Source: Corydoras sp. C115
Lineage: Eukaryota > Chordata > Actinopteri > Siluriformes > Callichthyidae
NCBI GenBank assembly: GCA_019802505.1
Contig: JAFMOC010000192.1
Coordinates: forward strand, 660,501-724,500
Direction: 5' to 3'
DNA: 64,000 nucleotides
Position numbers and translations under genes: made by a program. The notes beneath the pieces are model-generated. The model made no database searches. It was not told where the DNA came from and saw nothing but the letters and a program-made list of their open reading frames with translations. Below, piece by piece: positions 63,809-64,000 of this stretch (positions are counted from its first letter, which is position 1; each line of letters begins with the position of its first letter).

Positions 63809-63869
63809 GATAACTGAGAATAGTAAGCATGCACTCGATAGGAAGTAGTAGAAGTGTTTGTTGGATGGG

Positions 63870-64000
63870 GTACTGAACATCCTATTAAAGCAGCCCTCGT
63901 AATCCTGCCCCCCCCTCCCGCCCCTGCTTTAAAAGCTCTTGTCCAGCGCCGCGAACCATCCGAGCGCTTTCTTCCTTCCCTCCTCCCCGGCACAAGCAGC
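63870..64000. promoter_or_regulatory. GC-rich window edge, possible promoter of the next gene
   Basis: Base composition shifts sharply (CCTGCCCCCCCCTCCCGCCCC, then GTCCAGCGCCGCG and CCGAGCGC). No coding exon is identifiable. By human order the next gene could be OSR2, but nothing in the sequence proves it. Confidence 0.35.

Overview
The window is vertebrate nuclear DNA, AT-rich and full of repeats. It is almost certainly from a ray-finned (teleost) fish. Four split genes with consensus GT-AG introns encode proteins close to vertebrate orthologues, and the spaces between them hold short interspersed elements, decayed DNA transposons and long (TA)n/(CA)n microsatellites typical of teleosts. I cannot place it below teleost with confidence.

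Layout. (1) About 0.25-4.0 kb, minus strand: rpl30 (ribosomal protein eL30), with a non-coding first exon that starts in a 5'TOP-like pyrimidine tract. (2) 7.26-10.40 kb, minus: rida (reactive intermediate deaminase A), with an NRF1-type palindrome upstream. (3) 19.79-25.33 kb, minus: stk3 (Hippo kinase MST2), 11 coding exons, 492 residues. (4) 27.26-36.15 kb, plus: a cytosolic 5'-nucleotidase I gene (nt5c1a-like), 6 coding exons, 370 residues. (5) 36.2-63.9 kb: no protein gene found. This part holds repeats, LINE and DNA-transposon relics, and several repeat-free blocks that could be enhancers. (6) The last ~130 bp turn GC-rich and may be the edge of another gene's promoter. The order rpl30-rida-stk3 matches human 8q22, but POP1, NIPAL2 and KCNS2, which lie between RIDA and STK3 in human, are not in the 9.4 kb gap here. 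The four genes do not form one pathway; they are housekeeping or signalling neighbours held by synteny.

The strongest signal outside the genes is one family of ~350-bp retroposons, called SINE-A here. It has a tRNA-like head with perfect A box (TGGCTTAGTGG) and B box (GGTTCGAATCC), and a LINE-like 3' end with a (GAAT)n or (GGAT)n tail. About 27 loci lie on both strands, many with clean 9-13 bp target-site duplications, and some are 5'-truncated. Several loci are head-to-tail multimers in which one target-site duplication brackets the whole array. Two arrays either side of the rpl30 promoter share the same unusual unit junction in opposite orientations. A second tRNA-headed family (SINE-B) ends in the teleost tail that reads AAGTCGCTTTGGATAAAAGCG.

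All calls come from reading the sequence and from recall of protein families. No database search was run. Exon boundaries were derived by hand from reading frame, splice sites and expected protein sequence; total lengths are divisible by three in all four genes.
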